A stretch of DNA of 64,000 nucleotides from Roseateles_C aquae. GTDB taxonomy: Bacteria; Pseudomonadota; Gammaproteobacteria; Burkholderiales; Burkholderiaceae_C. The notes beneath the pieces are model-generated. The model was given only the letters and a program-made list of their open reading frames with translations. It searched no databases and was not told where the DNA came from. Location: contig NZ_JAVXZY010000010.1 of assembly GCF_032337115.1 (NCBI RefSeq), forward strand, positions 124,001 through 188,000, given 5' to 3'. Shown in pieces: positions 1 through 8,962 of the stretch; positions within the stretch are counted from its first letter, which is position 1, and each line of letters starts with the position of its first letter. The position numbers and the translations under genes were made by a program.

Positions 1-706
1 CCCCGGCCAGCCGGGCCAGCTGGGTGTAGGACAAGACCTGACCCTCCGGAATGCGCAGCAGCGCCTCCCAGACCTTCAGCCGCAGCGGCGTGCCGCTCAT
101 CACCAGGGCAATCGGTTGCTCCGGCTTGAGACCGCTGAGCCGGCGCTGCACCTCGGCGGCGACGCCAGCCAGGGCCTCGTCGTCGCGCTGCCACTGGGCC
201 TGCGGCAGGCCGGCGTCGGCCTGCAGCTGCTCGGGCGTCTGGCCCTGCGCAAACGCCATGCGCAGCACGCCGCGGGCGCTGGCAGCGAGCCAGACCGGGC
301 CGAGCACGGTGTCGAACTGAGTCCAGCCCAGCCGCAGGCCCTGGCCCGCCTGTTTGAACTCGCCCGGCGTCAGCCCGGTCAGGCTGATGAAGAGATCGTG
401 CAGCCGTGACGGGCCTGAGAGCCCGGCAGCCAAGGCCGCCGACAGCACCGACTCGGCCTGCACCAGGCTCCGCTTCGCCCGTTCGAGCGCCAAGGCCTGG
501 CTGAATTCCTTGGGCGTGACGCCGGCCAGGCTGACAAAGCTGCGCTGGAAATGGAAAGGGCTCTGGCCGGCCGCCTCCGCCAGCTTCTGCAAGGCCAGCG
601 GTTCGGACGCCGCCGCCAGCTGCTCGATGGCAGCCCGGATGCGCTGATAGCGGGCACCTTCACTGGCGTTTGGCAAGCAGGGCAGGGGAGCGGGCGTGTT
701 CATCAT
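1..706 (-). CDS. AraC-type helix-turn-helix / O6-alkylguanine-DNA alkyltransferase, partial
   Basis: This gene runs off the left edge of the window, so its 3' end is missing. The visible N-terminal part (residues about 15-120) is an AraC-type DNA-binding domain with phrases such as SPFHFQRSF and AGVTPKEF. It is followed by the ribonuclease-like first half of an O6-methylguanine-DNA methyltransferase (LGPVWLAASARGVL, then GTPLRLKVWEALLRIPEG). The catalytic Pro-Cys-His-Arg motif would lie just beyond the window edge and cannot be checked. The family repairs O6-alkylguanine by suicidal transfer of the alkyl group to Cys and may activate its own repair genes. Unlike full Ada, no N-terminal zinc methyl-phosphotriester domain is present. 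Two Met codons in tandem (706 and 703) make the exact start uncertain. Confidence 0.85.
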   Translation of the reverse strand, partial: MMNTPAPLPCLPNASEGARYQRIRAAIEQLAAASEPLALQKLAEAAGQSPFHFQRSFVSLAGVTPKEFSQALALERAKRSLVQAESVLSAALAAGLSGPSRLHDLFISLTGLTPGEFKQAGQGLRLGWTQFDTVLGPVWLAASARGVLRMAFAQGQTPEQLQADAGLPQAQWQRDDEALAGVAAEVQRRLSGLKPEQPIALVMSGTPLRLKVWEALLRIPEGQVLSYTQLARLAG

Positions 707-773
707 GCGGCCGATTCTGCGGCGTGAGGGCGGCAGCGGCGACCCGGTTCTTGCGCTGCGCCGTCAGCTCGCT

Positions 774-1703
774 TCAAGACAAGCGCTTGACCCCCGGCAG
801 CTGGCAGGCATAGATCGCGTTGCGCAAGGCAGCGATCGCCTCGTAGCGGGTGAAGCTGCGCCGCCAGGCCAGCACGACGCGCCGGGTGGGTACCGGATCG
901 TCAAAGGGCACAAAGCGCAGGTGCGGATTCTGGCGTTCGGCGTCCGGCGGCACGCTCAGCGAGGGCACGACGGTGACGCCCATGCCCGAGGCCACCATAT
1001 GTTTGATCGTCTCCAGCGAGCTGCCTTCAAAGCTCTTGCGTATGCCCTCGGCATCGCTGGAGAAACGGGCGAACTCGGGACAGACCTCCAGCACATGGTC
1101 GCGGAAGCAGTGGCCGGTGCCGAGCAGCAGCATGGTCTCGTCCTTCAGCTCCTGGGTGCTGACGCTGGCGCGCTGGGCAAAGGGATGGACGGCCGGCACG
1201 GCCACGACAAAGGGCTCGTCGTACAGCTCGGCCACCGCCAGCCCGGCATCCGGGAAGGGCTCGGCCATGATGGCGCAATCGAGTTCGCCGGTGCGCAGCA
1301 TCTCCAGCAGCTTGACGGTGAAGTTCTCCTGCAGCATCAGCGGCATCTGTGGGTACTGCTCGATGGTGTGCTTGACCAGTTCGGGCAGCAGATAGGGGCC
1401 GATGGTGTAGATGATGCCCAGGCGCAGCGCGCCGGCCAGCGGGTCCTTGCCGCGCTTGGCGATCTCCTTGATGGCGCTGGCCTGCTCGATCACCGATTGC
1501 GCCTGCCGAACGATCTCCTCGCCCAGCGGCGTGACGCTGACCTCGCTGCCGCCGCGCTCGAAGATCTTCACATCGAGCTCTTCCTCCAGCTTCTTGATCG
1601 CCACCGACAGCGTCGGCTGCGACACGAAACAGGCTTCGGCGGCGCGACCGAAGTGGCGCTCCCGGGCCACCGCAACGATGTAGCGCAATTCGGTCAAGGT
1701 CAT
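774..1703 (-). CDS. oxyR: LysR-family peroxide sensor OxyR
   Basis: A 309-residue LysR-type regulator. The N-terminal winged helix-turn-helix covers residues about 1-60 (ELRYIVAVARERHFGRAAEA) and the rest is the periplasmic-binding-protein-like effector domain. The two redox cysteines of OxyR are present at C199 and C208 (GHCFRDHVLEVC), the same numbers as in the E. coli protein. That makes the assignment as hydrogen-peroxide sensor firm. The start has an AGGAGA ribosome site eight bases upstream. It is divergent from panB across about 130 bases, so autoregulation from that spacer is possible but no operator was recognised. Confidence 0.95.
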   Translation of the reverse strand: MTLTELRYIVAVARERHFGRAAEACFVSQPTLSVAIKKLEEELDVKIFERGGSEVSVTPLGEEIVRQAQSVIEQASAIKEIAKRGKDPLAGALRLGIIYTIGPYLLPELVKHTIEQYPQMPLMLQENFTVKLLEMLRTGELDCAIMAEPFPDAGLAVAELYDEPFVVAVPAVHPFAQRASVSTQELKDETMLLLGTGHCFRDHVLEVCPEFARFSSDAEGIRKSFEGSSLETIKHMVASGMGVTVVPSLSVPPDAERQNPHLRFVPFDDPVPTRRVVLAWRRSFTRYEAIAALRNAIYACQLPGVKRLS

Positions 1704-1835
1704 GCGGTGGGTCTCCTGAGAGGATAGGGGCAGCCGGCACCACGGTTGGAGTCAGCAGCCTACATTGTCAGCCCCTCGGTGCAAACCCGGGGCACCCCGC
1801 TACACTGCGCCCCATTGCCGTCTACCTCGAGCCCG

Positions 1836-2645
1836 ATGAACACCGAGCGCAAACCGATGAGCCTCCAGCGCCTGCTGGACATGCACGCCAATGGCGATCG
1901 CATCGCCATGCTGACCTGCTACGACGCCGCCTTCGCCAGCCTGCTCGACGAGGCCGGTGTCGACGTGCTGCTGGTCGGCGACTCGCTGGGCAATGTGCTG
2001 CAGGGCCAGAGCAGCACCGTGCCGGTGACGCTGGACGAGATGGTCTATCACACCCGCTGCGTCGCCCGCGGCCGCAAGAGCGCCTGGGTGATCGGCGATC
2101 TGCCCTTTGACAGCTACCAGGCCTCCACGGCGGAAGCCTGGAAGAGCGCGGCCGCGCTGGTCAAGGCCGGCGCGCACATGGTCAAGCTCGAAGGCGGCGG
2201 CTGGACCGCGCCAGTGGTGCGCTTTCTCGTAGAGCGCGGCATTCCGGTCTGCGCCCATCTGGGCTTTACGCCGCAGACGGTCACCGCGTTGGGTGGCTAC
2301 AAGGTGCAGGGGCGCGACGAGGCTTCGGCCGCGTTGCTGAAGCAGCAGGCGCAGGAACTGGCCGAGGCCGGCGCACAGATGCTGGTGCTGGAAATGGTGC
2401 CAGCGGCGCTGGCTGCCGAGCTGACGCAAAGCCTGAGGATTCCCGTCATCGGCATTGGCGCCGGCGTCGGCTGCTCGGGCCAGGTGCTGGTGCTGCACGA
2501 TATGTTGGACGTGACCCCGGGCCGCCGCCCGCGCTTCGTCAAGAACTTCATGCAGGGCGCATCGTCGGTGCAAGATGCGGTGCGCCGCTATGTGGCGGAA
2601 GTGAAGGCTCAGACCTTCCCGCAGGACGATTTGCACGGGTATTGA
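1836..2645 (+). CDS. panB: 3-methyl-2-oxobutanoate hydroxymethyltransferase (ketopantoate synthesis)
   Basis: PanB transfers a hydroxymethyl group from methylene-tetrahydrofolate to alpha-ketoisovalerate, the first committed step of pantothenate and coenzyme A synthesis. The residues that bind magnesium and act in catalysis in the E. coli enzyme are matched by D49 (LLVGDSLGN), D88 (VIGDLPFDSYQ), E119 (VKLEGG) and E186 (LVLEMVP). At 269 residues it has the usual family length. I chose the ATG at 1836; an in-frame ATG at 1857 is an alternative, and the open frame upstream of 1836 is not conserved-looking. panC follows after a 128-base spacer, so the two probably form a pantothenate unit. Confidence 0.95.
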   Translation: MNTERKPMSLQRLLDMHANGDRIAMLTCYDAAFASLLDEAGVDVLLVGDSLGNVLQGQSSTVPVTLDEMVYHTRCVARGRKSAWVIGDLPFDSYQASTAEAWKSAAALVKAGAHMVKLEGGGWTAPVVRFLVERGIPVCAHLGFTPQTVTALGGYKVQGRDEASAALLKQQAQELAEAGAQMLVLEMVPAALAAELTQSLRIPVIGIGAGVGCSGQVLVLHDMLDVTPGRRPRFVKNFMQGASSVQDAVRRYVAEVKAQTFPQDDLHGY

Positions 2646-2773
2646 CCCACCCCCTACACGCTGCGCGTGCCCCCTCAAGGGGGCGAGCTTGGCGGACCGG
2701 CAAAGCCGGATCCGCAAGCTCCGCTGGATGGCGCTTTAGCTTGGCGGCGTCAGGATTGCCACGGAGACGGTAA
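2646..2773 (+). repeat. GC-rich repeat-like spacer with hairpin between panB and panC
   Basis: This spacer contains a perfect 6-bp stem with a TCAA loop (GCCCCC at 2669-2674, GGGGGC at 2679-2684), then a segment reading cttggcggaccggcaaagcc. Its composition resembles intergenic elements I recall from other Burkholderiales genomes, where near-identical copies lie between genes. Only one copy is visible here, so repetition is inference. It could attenuate or uncouple panC from panB. Confidence 0.45.
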
Positions 2774-3607
2774 TTGAAAGTCATTCACACGATTGCAGAA
2801 CTGCGGGCGGCAATGGCCGGGCAGCTGCTGCGCGGCTTCGTGCCCACCATGGGCAATCTACACGAGGGCCATCTGTCGCTGGTGCGGCTGGCGCGTGAGG
2901 CGGTGGGTGCGCAGGGGCTGGTGGTCGCCAGCATCTTCGTCAACCGGCTGCAGTTCGCGCCGCACGAGGACTTTGACCGTTATCCGCGCACGCTGGCGCG
3001 CGACTGCGAGCTCTTGCAGGGCGCTGGCTGCGACATCGTCTTTGCGCCCGACGAGCGCGAGCTCTATCCCGAGCAGCAGGGCTACAAGGTGCAGCCGCCC
3101 ACCGAGCTGGCCGACATCCTCGAAGGCCACTTCCGGCCCGGTTTCTTCACCGGCGTGTGCACTGTCGTTGCCAAGCTGTTCAACATCGTCCAGCCCAGCG
3201 TCGCGGTCTTTGGCAAGAAGGACTACCAGCAGCTGATGGTGCTGCGTCGCATGGTCGCGCAGATGGCGCTGCCGATTACCCTGCTGGCTGGCGAGACCAC
3301 GCGCAGCGCGCAGGGGCTGGCGCTGTCCTCGCGCAACGGCTATCTCAGCGATGCCGAACGCGAGCAGGCCTTGCTGCTCTCGGCCACGCTGCGCCGGCTG
3401 ATTGCGCGCTGGCAGGCCGGCGAACGCGATCTCGCCGCAATGGAAGCCGAGGCCATGCAGACGCTGCGCGATGCCGGCTGGCAGCCCGACTATCTGGTGC
3501 TGCGCCGCCAGCACGATCTCGGCCCGGCCGTCGATGGCGAACCATTGGTGGCGCTGGGTGCCGCGAAACTGGGCAACACCCGGCTGATCGACAACCTGGA
3601 GGCCTGA
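2774..3607 (+). CDS. panC: pantothenate synthetase
   Basis: PanC joins pantoate and beta-alanine using ATP. The nucleotidyl-transferase signature is present as PTMGNLHEGHLSL near residue 25, followed by FGKKDYQQL and the ATP-loop phrase SSRNGYL. Length (277 residues) is normal for the family. The start is a TTG at 2774 with a GGAGA ribosome site at 2763-2767; no in-frame ATG fits as well. It lies downstream of panB and is convergent, 13 bases away, with the FKBP-type isomerase gene. Confidence 0.95.
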   Translation: MKVIHTIAELRAAMAGQLLRGFVPTMGNLHEGHLSLVRLAREAVGAQGLVVASIFVNRLQFAPHEDFDRYPRTLARDCELLQGAGCDIVFAPDERELYPEQQGYKVQPPTELADILEGHFRPGFFTGVCTVVAKLFNIVQPSVAVFGKKDYQQLMVLRRMVAQMALPITLLAGETTRSAQGLALSSRNGYLSDAEREQALLLSATLRRLIARWQAGERDLAAMEAEAMQTLRDAGWQPDYLVLRRQHDLGPAVDGEPLVALGAAKLGNTRLIDNLEA

Positions 3608-3620
3608 GGCCTCCAGAGCG

Positions 3621-4082
3621 TCAATTGACGGCCGTCAGTTCGACGTCGAAGACCAGCGCGGCATTGGCCGGAATCGGGCCACGTGCGCTGCTGCCATAGG
3701 CCATGCTGGCGGGAATCACCAGGGTGCGCTTGCCGCCCACCTTCATGCCGACGATGCCCTGATCCCAACCCTGGATCACCACGCCGGTGCCGAGCTTGAA
3801 GGTGTAGGTGCTGCTTTCGAACTGGGTACCGCGCAGATCAGCCGTCTTGACGTCGTACAGCCAGCCTGTGTATTTGACGCTGACGTTAGCGCCGGCTGCA
3901 GCGACTGCACCCGTGCCAATCGCGGTGTCGGTGACTTTCAACGCCGTGACCGCGGACGAGCCCGAGGTGTCGGAGGGGGTCGGCGTTCCGGACGAACCAC
4001 CGCCGCCGCCGCAGGCGCTCAAGGCGGCAAGGCTTGCCATTGTCAGTGCCAGAGTGGCGCGGCGGGTGATCGATGTCTTCAT
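3621..4082 (-). CDS. FKBP-type peptidyl-prolyl isomerase lipoprotein
   Basis: A 153-residue secreted isomerase. The signal sequence ends in a lipobox with Cys24 (LAALSAC) followed by five glycines and a short Gly/Ser/Thr/Pro tether, so the mature protein is probably anchored in the outer membrane. The FKBP fold covers residues about 55-153 and shows VSVKYTGWLYD, GVVIQGWDQGIVGMKVGGKR and LVIPASMAYG, which line the active site in this family. Start at 4082 is supported by a GAGGA ribosome site; the open frame extends much further upstream but without family similarity. It is divergent from a cyclophilin gene, so two unrelated classes of prolyl isomerase share one 177-base promoter region. Confidence 0.92.
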   Translation of the reverse strand: MKTSITRRATLALTMASLAALSACGGGGGSSGTPTPSDTSGSSAVTALKVTDTAIGTGAVAAAGANVSVKYTGWLYDVKTADLRGTQFESSTYTFKLGTGVVIQGWDQGIVGMKVGGKRTLVIPASMAYGSSARGPIPANAALVFDVELTAVN

Positions 4083-4259
4083 GAAATCCTCAGGAATCCT
4101 TGGGTCGTGTGATGAGCGGCAGGCCTGGCCAACCGCGGCGCGCGAAGTGTAGGCCAAGGCCATCCAGAGCGTTGTCAAGTGCCGGTAAATCTTGCGGCGC
4201 GTCAGCCGACGGCACCTGTCGCGCGTTGAGCTTCCACCAATCAAGGTGGAGGATCTGCG

Positions 4260-4949
4260 ATGTCGAACAAGCTGCTGCGGCGAATAGTGCTGCTGTGCAC
4301 GGTGCTCGCCCTGAGCGCCTGCGGTGGTGGTGGCCACTATGGCGATCACGACCATGGTGGTGGTACGCCGCTGCCGGTGCCCAATCCCAATCCCTGGCCG
4401 AATACCAACAGCTGCAGCAACGAGGGCCTGGCGAAATCTGCCTTGAGCCCCTACCCGACGGTCTGCATGCTGACCAGCAGTGGCGAGATGGTATTCGAGC
4501 TCTACCCCAGCTATGCGCCGCAGACGGTCAGCAACTTCCTGCGTTATGTGGCCGATGGCTTCTACAACCGCACGCTGGTCCATCATGTCGACCGCGACTT
4601 CGTCTTCCAGGGCGGCGGTTACAGCAGTGGCATGTTCGAGAAGCGGCTGAGCTATGCGCCGATTGCGTCGGAGTCCAACAACGGCCTGTCCAATCTGCGT
4701 GGCACGCTGGCCATGGCCTGGTATGGCGATGCCGACCATGCTGCCGCGCAGTTCTTCGTCAATGTGCTGAACAACACCAGCCTCGACTACCAGAGCCGCA
4801 GCAAGCCCGGCTACACGGTGTTTGGCCGGGTCATCTCGGGCCTGGCGACGATGGACGCGATCAATGCGGTGCCGATCTATTTCTATAGCAGCACCGACAT
4901 CGAGCCCCGCCAGGAGGTGCTGATCTACTGGGTGCAGCGGCTGAAGTAA
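4260..4949 (+). CDS. cyclophilin-type peptidyl-prolyl isomerase lipoprotein
   Basis: A 229-residue protein with a lipoprotein signal (LALSAC, Cys21) followed by CGGGG and a His/Asp/Gly-rich tether (HYGDHDHGGG). The cyclophilin domain spans residues about 70-228: MVFELYPSYAPQTVSNFLRY, FVFQGGGYSSGM and LAMAWYGDADHAAAQFFVNV correspond to the conserved isomerase strands, with the substrate-binding Gln-Phe-Phe present. It likely assists folding of outer-membrane or periplasmic proteins. The ribosome site GGTGGAGGA precedes the ATG. The His-rich tether could bind metal, but that is only a composition-based guess. Confidence 0.92.
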   Translation: MSNKLLRRIVLLCTVLALSACGGGGHYGDHDHGGGTPLPVPNPNPWPNTNSCSNEGLAKSALSPYPTVCMLTSSGEMVFELYPSYAPQTVSNFLRYVADGFYNRTLVHHVDRDFVFQGGGYSSGMFEKRLSYAPIASESNNGLSNLRGTLAMAWYGDADHAAAQFFVNVLNNTSLDYQSRSKPGYTVFGRVISGLATMDAINAVPIYFYSSTDIEPRQEVLIYWVQRLK

Positions 4950-5148
4950 GGCCGGCAGCGTGAGGGGTGGGCCGCCGTGACAAATCACCGCACCGGCCTA
5001 TTGAACGGGTGAAGGGCCGCCGCGGCGTGAGGAATTGCCGCGGCCAACCAAGGGAAAACCCCTAAAGTGCGCGCCGGTGCTGTAGAGCGGAGACTGAAGT
5101 CGTCTGCTCGGGCGCCAGCGGGAGCCACGCTCCTGGCAGTCGCCTTGG

Positions 5149-7188
5149 ATGTCACTTCGGCAGGCTGCAGTTTCCAGCCCAGCCACCGGAGTGAACGCAG
5201 TGCAGTATCGCGTCGGCGCCGACAAGCGCGCCCTCATCCTCATCATTCTTGCCCTTTCCCTTGTGCTGTCCGGCGCCGAACTGGCGCTGATCGAACTCAA
5301 GTACGGGATCTTCCAGGGCGGCTTCCTGCAAGCCCGACCGCTGAGCCAGCCGGGGCAGCGCATCGCCTATCTGCTCTTCGTGCTGGGTCTGAACACTGCC
5401 GTTCTGATCGCCTTGGCCGGCCTCTGGCAAGGGCTGGCGCGGCGCCTGGGCGTGCGGCGGCGATTGGGCCTGTTTGATTTCAGCCTGGCCATGCTGAGCC
5501 TGGGGCTGGGTGGCCTGGCGCTGCGCTTTCAGCTGCACGCCTACTTTGGCGATCTGCTCAGCTTCGCCGTGGCCCGCAATCTGGGCGGCGGCAGCCTGGT
5601 TCAGGCCTTGCACTACATCGCCGAGGAAGGGCTGATGGCACTGGCCGGCCTTGCGCTCTTGCTGGGCCTGGCCTATCTGCTGCGCCGCCGCGTCGCGCGT
5701 GGTGCCGAGCAGCTGTGGTCGCCGGCGCTGCCGATGGGGCGCTTCGCGCTGGCGGGCGGTGTGGTGGCCGTGGTGCTGGTGGCGGCTGTCAATCGCAGCG
5801 AAGACCTGGCCGTGCATGCCAAGCGCGTCAACACCCATCTCGTGCTCGACGCCGCGCTGAACACGCTGACCGACTTTGATGGCGACGGCTACGGCATGTT
5901 TGCCATGGTGCGTGATCCGGCGCCATTTGACACCACGGTCTATCCGGGGGCGCTGGACATCCCCGATGATGGCAAGGATCAGGATGGCCTGGCTGGCGAT
6001 TTCCATCGGGAGCCGGCTCCCGAGCTGCGCGTTGTCGACCGTGGCGGCCGTCATCCCCATCTGGTGCTTGTCGTGCTGGAGAGCACCCGAGCCGATGCCC
6101 TGCAGGCCCGTGCCAGCACCGGCATTGATGCGATGCCGCAGTTGCAAATGCTGGCGGCAGAAGGCACGCACTCCGAGCACTATTACAGCCACACCGGCTT
6201 CACGACCAGCTCATTGCGCGCGATGTTCACCGCCAGCGTTGCCGATCACGGCGAGCCGATGCTGAGTGCGCAGCTGAAGGTCGCGGGCTATCGCCTGAAC
6301 GTCATCTCGGGCCAGGACGAGAGCTTCGGCGATATGGATCGCAACACCGGCTTGTTGCGCCACGCCAGCCACTATTCCGACGCCGGCCGCCATGCCGACC
6401 GGCGCGTCTTCGCCAATGCATCGGCCGGCAGCCTGACGCTGTCCAACGATGACGTTGCCACTCAGTTCGAGCAGCTGGTCGGCGATGCCGACTTCAGCCG
6501 GCCGCAGTTCGTCTACCTGAACTTCCAGTCGCCGCACTTCCCCTATCACTACAAGGGCTTGCCGCAGCGTCTGACGACCGATCTGCTGGCCCGCAAGGAC
6601 ATCAAGCCCGAGCATCGCAAGGGCCTGCGTGACACCTATCTGAACGCCTGTTCAGACGCCGATGCCCAGGTCGGTCGTGTCGTGCGGGCGCTGAAGGCGG
6701 CCGGGCAGTGGAGCAATACCCTGCTGGTCGTCGTGGGCGATCACGGCGAGGCGCTGTTCGACAGCGGCTATCTGGGCCACGGTTTCCAGATCAGCGAGGA
6801 GCAGATGCGCACGGTGTTTGTCAGCAACCGGCGCCTGCAGCTGCCCGATCTGTTCGGGCATGCCGATCTGGCGCGCCTGCTGTTGTCCAACAGCGGCTTC
6901 CAGGTCAGCGGTGCTCGTGAGGAGGCCGGCGTGTTCCATTACGTCGGCCTGCTGGATCGGCCCGATCAGATCGGCCTGCATCTGCCCGACGGCCGGCTGC
7001 TGACACTGGAGCCCACGCTGCGCGTGGTGCGTCTCAAGCCGGCGGCCGAGGGCCCGGTGCGGGTGATGAGCCTGAATGAGGCGATGCAGCAGGAACCCAG
7101 CGCCGTGCAGGCCTTGATAACGCGCTGGGAGAGCGTGCGCTGGCAGAGCCATCTGAACCGGATGGCTCAGAAGACTCAACCTGCCTGA
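5149..7188 (+). CDS. membrane-anchored sulfatase-fold hydrolase/phosphotransferase
   Basis: A 679-residue protein with about five hydrophobic segments in the first 215 residues, then a short Asp-rich stretch (TDFDGDGYGMF), then an alkaline-phosphatase/sulfatase-superfamily domain from about residue 300. The nucleophile region reads LVVLESTRADAL, and the distal metal-binding site reads VVGDHGEAL. This layout resembles phosphoglycerol or phosphoethanolamine transferases that modify envelope glycans or lipids, but the substrate cannot be read from sequence. The nucleophile would be the Thr in ESTRAD, as in that branch, rather than the formylglycine Cys of true sulfatases. The ATG at 5149 lacks a good ribosome site; a GTG at 5200 with GGAG eight bases upstream is a plausible alternative start. 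Confidence 0.82.
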   Translation: MSLRQAAVSSPATGVNAVQYRVGADKRALILIILALSLVLSGAELALIELKYGIFQGGFLQARPLSQPGQRIAYLLFVLGLNTAVLIALAGLWQGLARRLGVRRRLGLFDFSLAMLSLGLGGLALRFQLHAYFGDLLSFAVARNLGGGSLVQALHYIAEEGLMALAGLALLLGLAYLLRRRVARGAEQLWSPALPMGRFALAGGVVAVVLVAAVNRSEDLAVHAKRVNTHLVLDAALNTLTDFDGDGYGMFAMVRDPAPFDTTVYPGALDIPDDGKDQDGLAGDFHREPAPELRVVDRGGRHPHLVLVVLESTRADALQARASTGIDAMPQLQMLAAEGTHSEHYYSHTGFTTSSLRAMFTASVADHGEPMLSAQLKVAGYRLNVISGQDESFGDMDRNTGLLRHASHYSDAGRHADRRVFANASAGSLTLSNDDVATQFEQLVGDADFSRPQFVYLNFQSPHFPYHYKGLPQRLTTDLLARKDIKPEHRKGLRDTYLNACSDADAQVGRVVRALKAAGQWSNTLLVVVGDHGEALFDSGYLGHGFQISEEQMRTVFVSNRRLQLPDLFGHADLARLLLSNSGFQVSGAREEAGVFHYVGLLDRPDQIGLHLPDGRLLTLEPTLRVVRLKPAAEGPVRVMSLNEAMQQEPSAVQALITRWESVRWQSHLNRMAQKTQPA

Positions 7189-7209
7189 GTCAGGACGGCG
7201 GCTGGCGCT

Positions 7210-8811
7210 TCAGCGGCCAATCGCGTGCAGTTGCGCGCCGTTGATGGCATACACCATGCCGTCGGGTCCGGCCAGCGTCGGCGTATAGGCCTGGCCGAGA
7301 CCGCCATTGAGCTTGACGCTCTCGCTGAAGCGATTGGTCTTGAAATCCCAGCGGTAGATCGAGCCGTCCTCGTTGTTGACCAGCGCGGACTGCCCGGGCA
7401 CGTCGATCACGGCACTGTTGACACACCATTCGCGTACGCCACCCGGGGTTTCCGGATCGGCGGTCGGGCCCACGACGCTGAGCACCTCGCGCATCACGGA
7501 GACCTGCGGCGCAATCGGGTCGGCCTGGGCAGCCTGCGGGTCAAGCAGGGCCATCTTGTTCTGGCCGTCACCGCTACCGATGCCGTAGTAGTTGTTGTAC
7601 TTGACCAGCAGCAGATAGCTCGATGCGCCGGCATAGCCGGGCACGGCGCTGGCGGGCACGATGGACGGCGTGTCGTCCCAACCGAATGAGCCTGGCGTCT
7701 TGGCTGTCTGCAGCGCGGCATCGAAATGCAAGAGCCAGCCGCGGCCGTTGTGGGAGCCGCGGTCACCATCGAGTACGCCGTAGAACACATCGCCATCGGG
7801 GCCGACAGATGGCGAGGCGGTTGAACTGTCGCTGATCCGTGCCGGCTGTCCGCTGAGCGGGTTGATCAGCCGCTGCTTGGCCTTCAGTGCCAGGGTGTTG
7901 GCATCCAGCGCCAGCAGATAGCCAGTCTGGGCGATGCCCGTGACGGCTTCGCTATTGACGCTGACGTACAGCGTCTGGCCGTCGTTCGACAAGGCTGGCG
8001 CTGCGTTCATGCTGGCCTGGTACATGCCGGCGTCAGCGCTCAAGTCGGCGGCCGAGGCCCAGCGTGCCGTGCCATCGGCGGCAATGCGCGCAATGCCACC
8101 CTTCAGACCGCCTGGAGCATCGGCAAGCGCCTGAAAGCCGAAAAAGACAGTGCCCTTTGCGTCCACCGTCAGCGGTGTATTGATGAGCACCGTGGCCTCG
8201 TAGGCCGCCGGGTTGGCCGCGTAGGCGGCGTCGCCGTAGAAGGCCAGACGGCGGCTGCTGCCGGCGGCCTGGTCGACCTGATCGCGGATGATCACCCGGC
8301 CACCCAGCGCCGGAATGTAGACACGCTGCTGTGGATCCAGTGCGATATTGAAAGCCGGGGTCCAGCTGCTGACCGGCAGCCTGTAATCAGTCGCCTGCGT
8401 CCACATCACGCTGCCGTCGCTGGCCTTGCGTGCCTCGACCTGAAAGTCGCCGGCACTGCTGGTCTTCACCGGCACCAGCACGGTGTTGGCAGTACTGATC
8501 GCAGGCGTGCCGTAGTGAATCAGCAGCGTGCCGCCGGCGCGATAGGGAGGGACCTTGTCGACGGGCGTGCTCCAGACGATGCGCTTCAGCGCCTGGGTCG
8601 ATCGAAGGCTTTGCGCGCTGTGTTGCGCGTTGCCACCGTAGCAGGCCCAGGCGACGGCAGGGCTGGGCGCGGGGGTAGGCGTTGGGGATGGCGTTGGCGA
8701 TGGCGATGGCGATGGCGATGGCGACGGCGATGGACTGCCACCGCCACCACAGGCCTGCAACAGACTGCCCAATCCGCCTGCCAGCACCAGACGTCTCCGA
8801 TTGCCTTGCAT
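7210..8811 (-). CDS. lipoprotein with PQQ-like beta-propeller repeats
   Basis: A 533-residue lipoprotein. Cys21 (GLGSLLQAC) is followed by four glycines and a Ser-Pro/Thr-Pro tether encoded by hexanucleotide repeats. The body resembles outer-membrane or periplasmic PQQ-type propeller proteins: repeated blades with phrases such as AISTANTVLVPVKT, LTVDAKGTVFFGF, SNDGQTLYVSVNS and LAGPDGMVYAINGAQ. No quinoprotein catalytic signature was recognised, so it may be a binding or scaffold protein. The start at 8811 has an AGGAGA site just upstream; the open frame continues to 9174 but overlaps the divergent peroxidase gene. Its divergent partner is a di-haem peroxidase. Confidence 0.8.
   Translation of the reverse strand: MQGNRRRLVLAGGLGSLLQACGGGGSPSPSPSPSPSPSPTPSPTPTPAPSPAVAWACYGGNAQHSAQSLRSTQALKRIVWSTPVDKVPPYRAGGTLLIHYGTPAISTANTVLVPVKTSSAGDFQVEARKASDGSVMWTQATDYRLPVSSWTPAFNIALDPQQRVYIPALGGRVIIRDQVDQAAGSSRRLAFYGDAAYAANPAAYEATVLINTPLTVDAKGTVFFGFQALADAPGGLKGGIARIAADGTARWASAADLSADAGMYQASMNAAPALSNDGQTLYVSVNSEAVTGIAQTGYLLALDANTLALKAKQRLINPLSGQPARISDSSTASPSVGPDGDVFYGVLDGDRGSHNGRGWLLHFDAALQTAKTPGSFGWDDTPSIVPASAVPGYAGASSYLLLVKYNNYYGIGSGDGQNKMALLDPQAAQADPIAPQVSVMREVLSVVGPTADPETPGGVREWCVNSAVIDVPGQSALVNNEDGSIYRWDFKTNRFSESVKLNGGLGQAYTPTLAGPDGMVYAINGAQLHAIGR
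8674..8733 (-). repeat. hexanucleotide tandem repeat encoding Ser-Pro/Thr-Pro linker
   Basis: Degenerate repeats of the unit ggcgat (with ggcgtt and ggcgac variants) lie just after the lipobox codons of the propeller lipoprotein. The unit is six bases, so gain or loss keeps the reading frame and only changes linker length. Confidence 0.85.
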
Positions 8812-8962
8812 CGCCGTTCTCCTCATCCGCTGTTGTTGAAGGCGCCGTCGTGATGGCGGCTTGTCGGCGGCATTGGAATGCCGGCGACGATGGGCGCTCC
8901 TCGGGAATTTCCCTGCCATCGATGCGGCGCGCCGTCGGGGCCTTCGCTCGCACAATGTCGCC

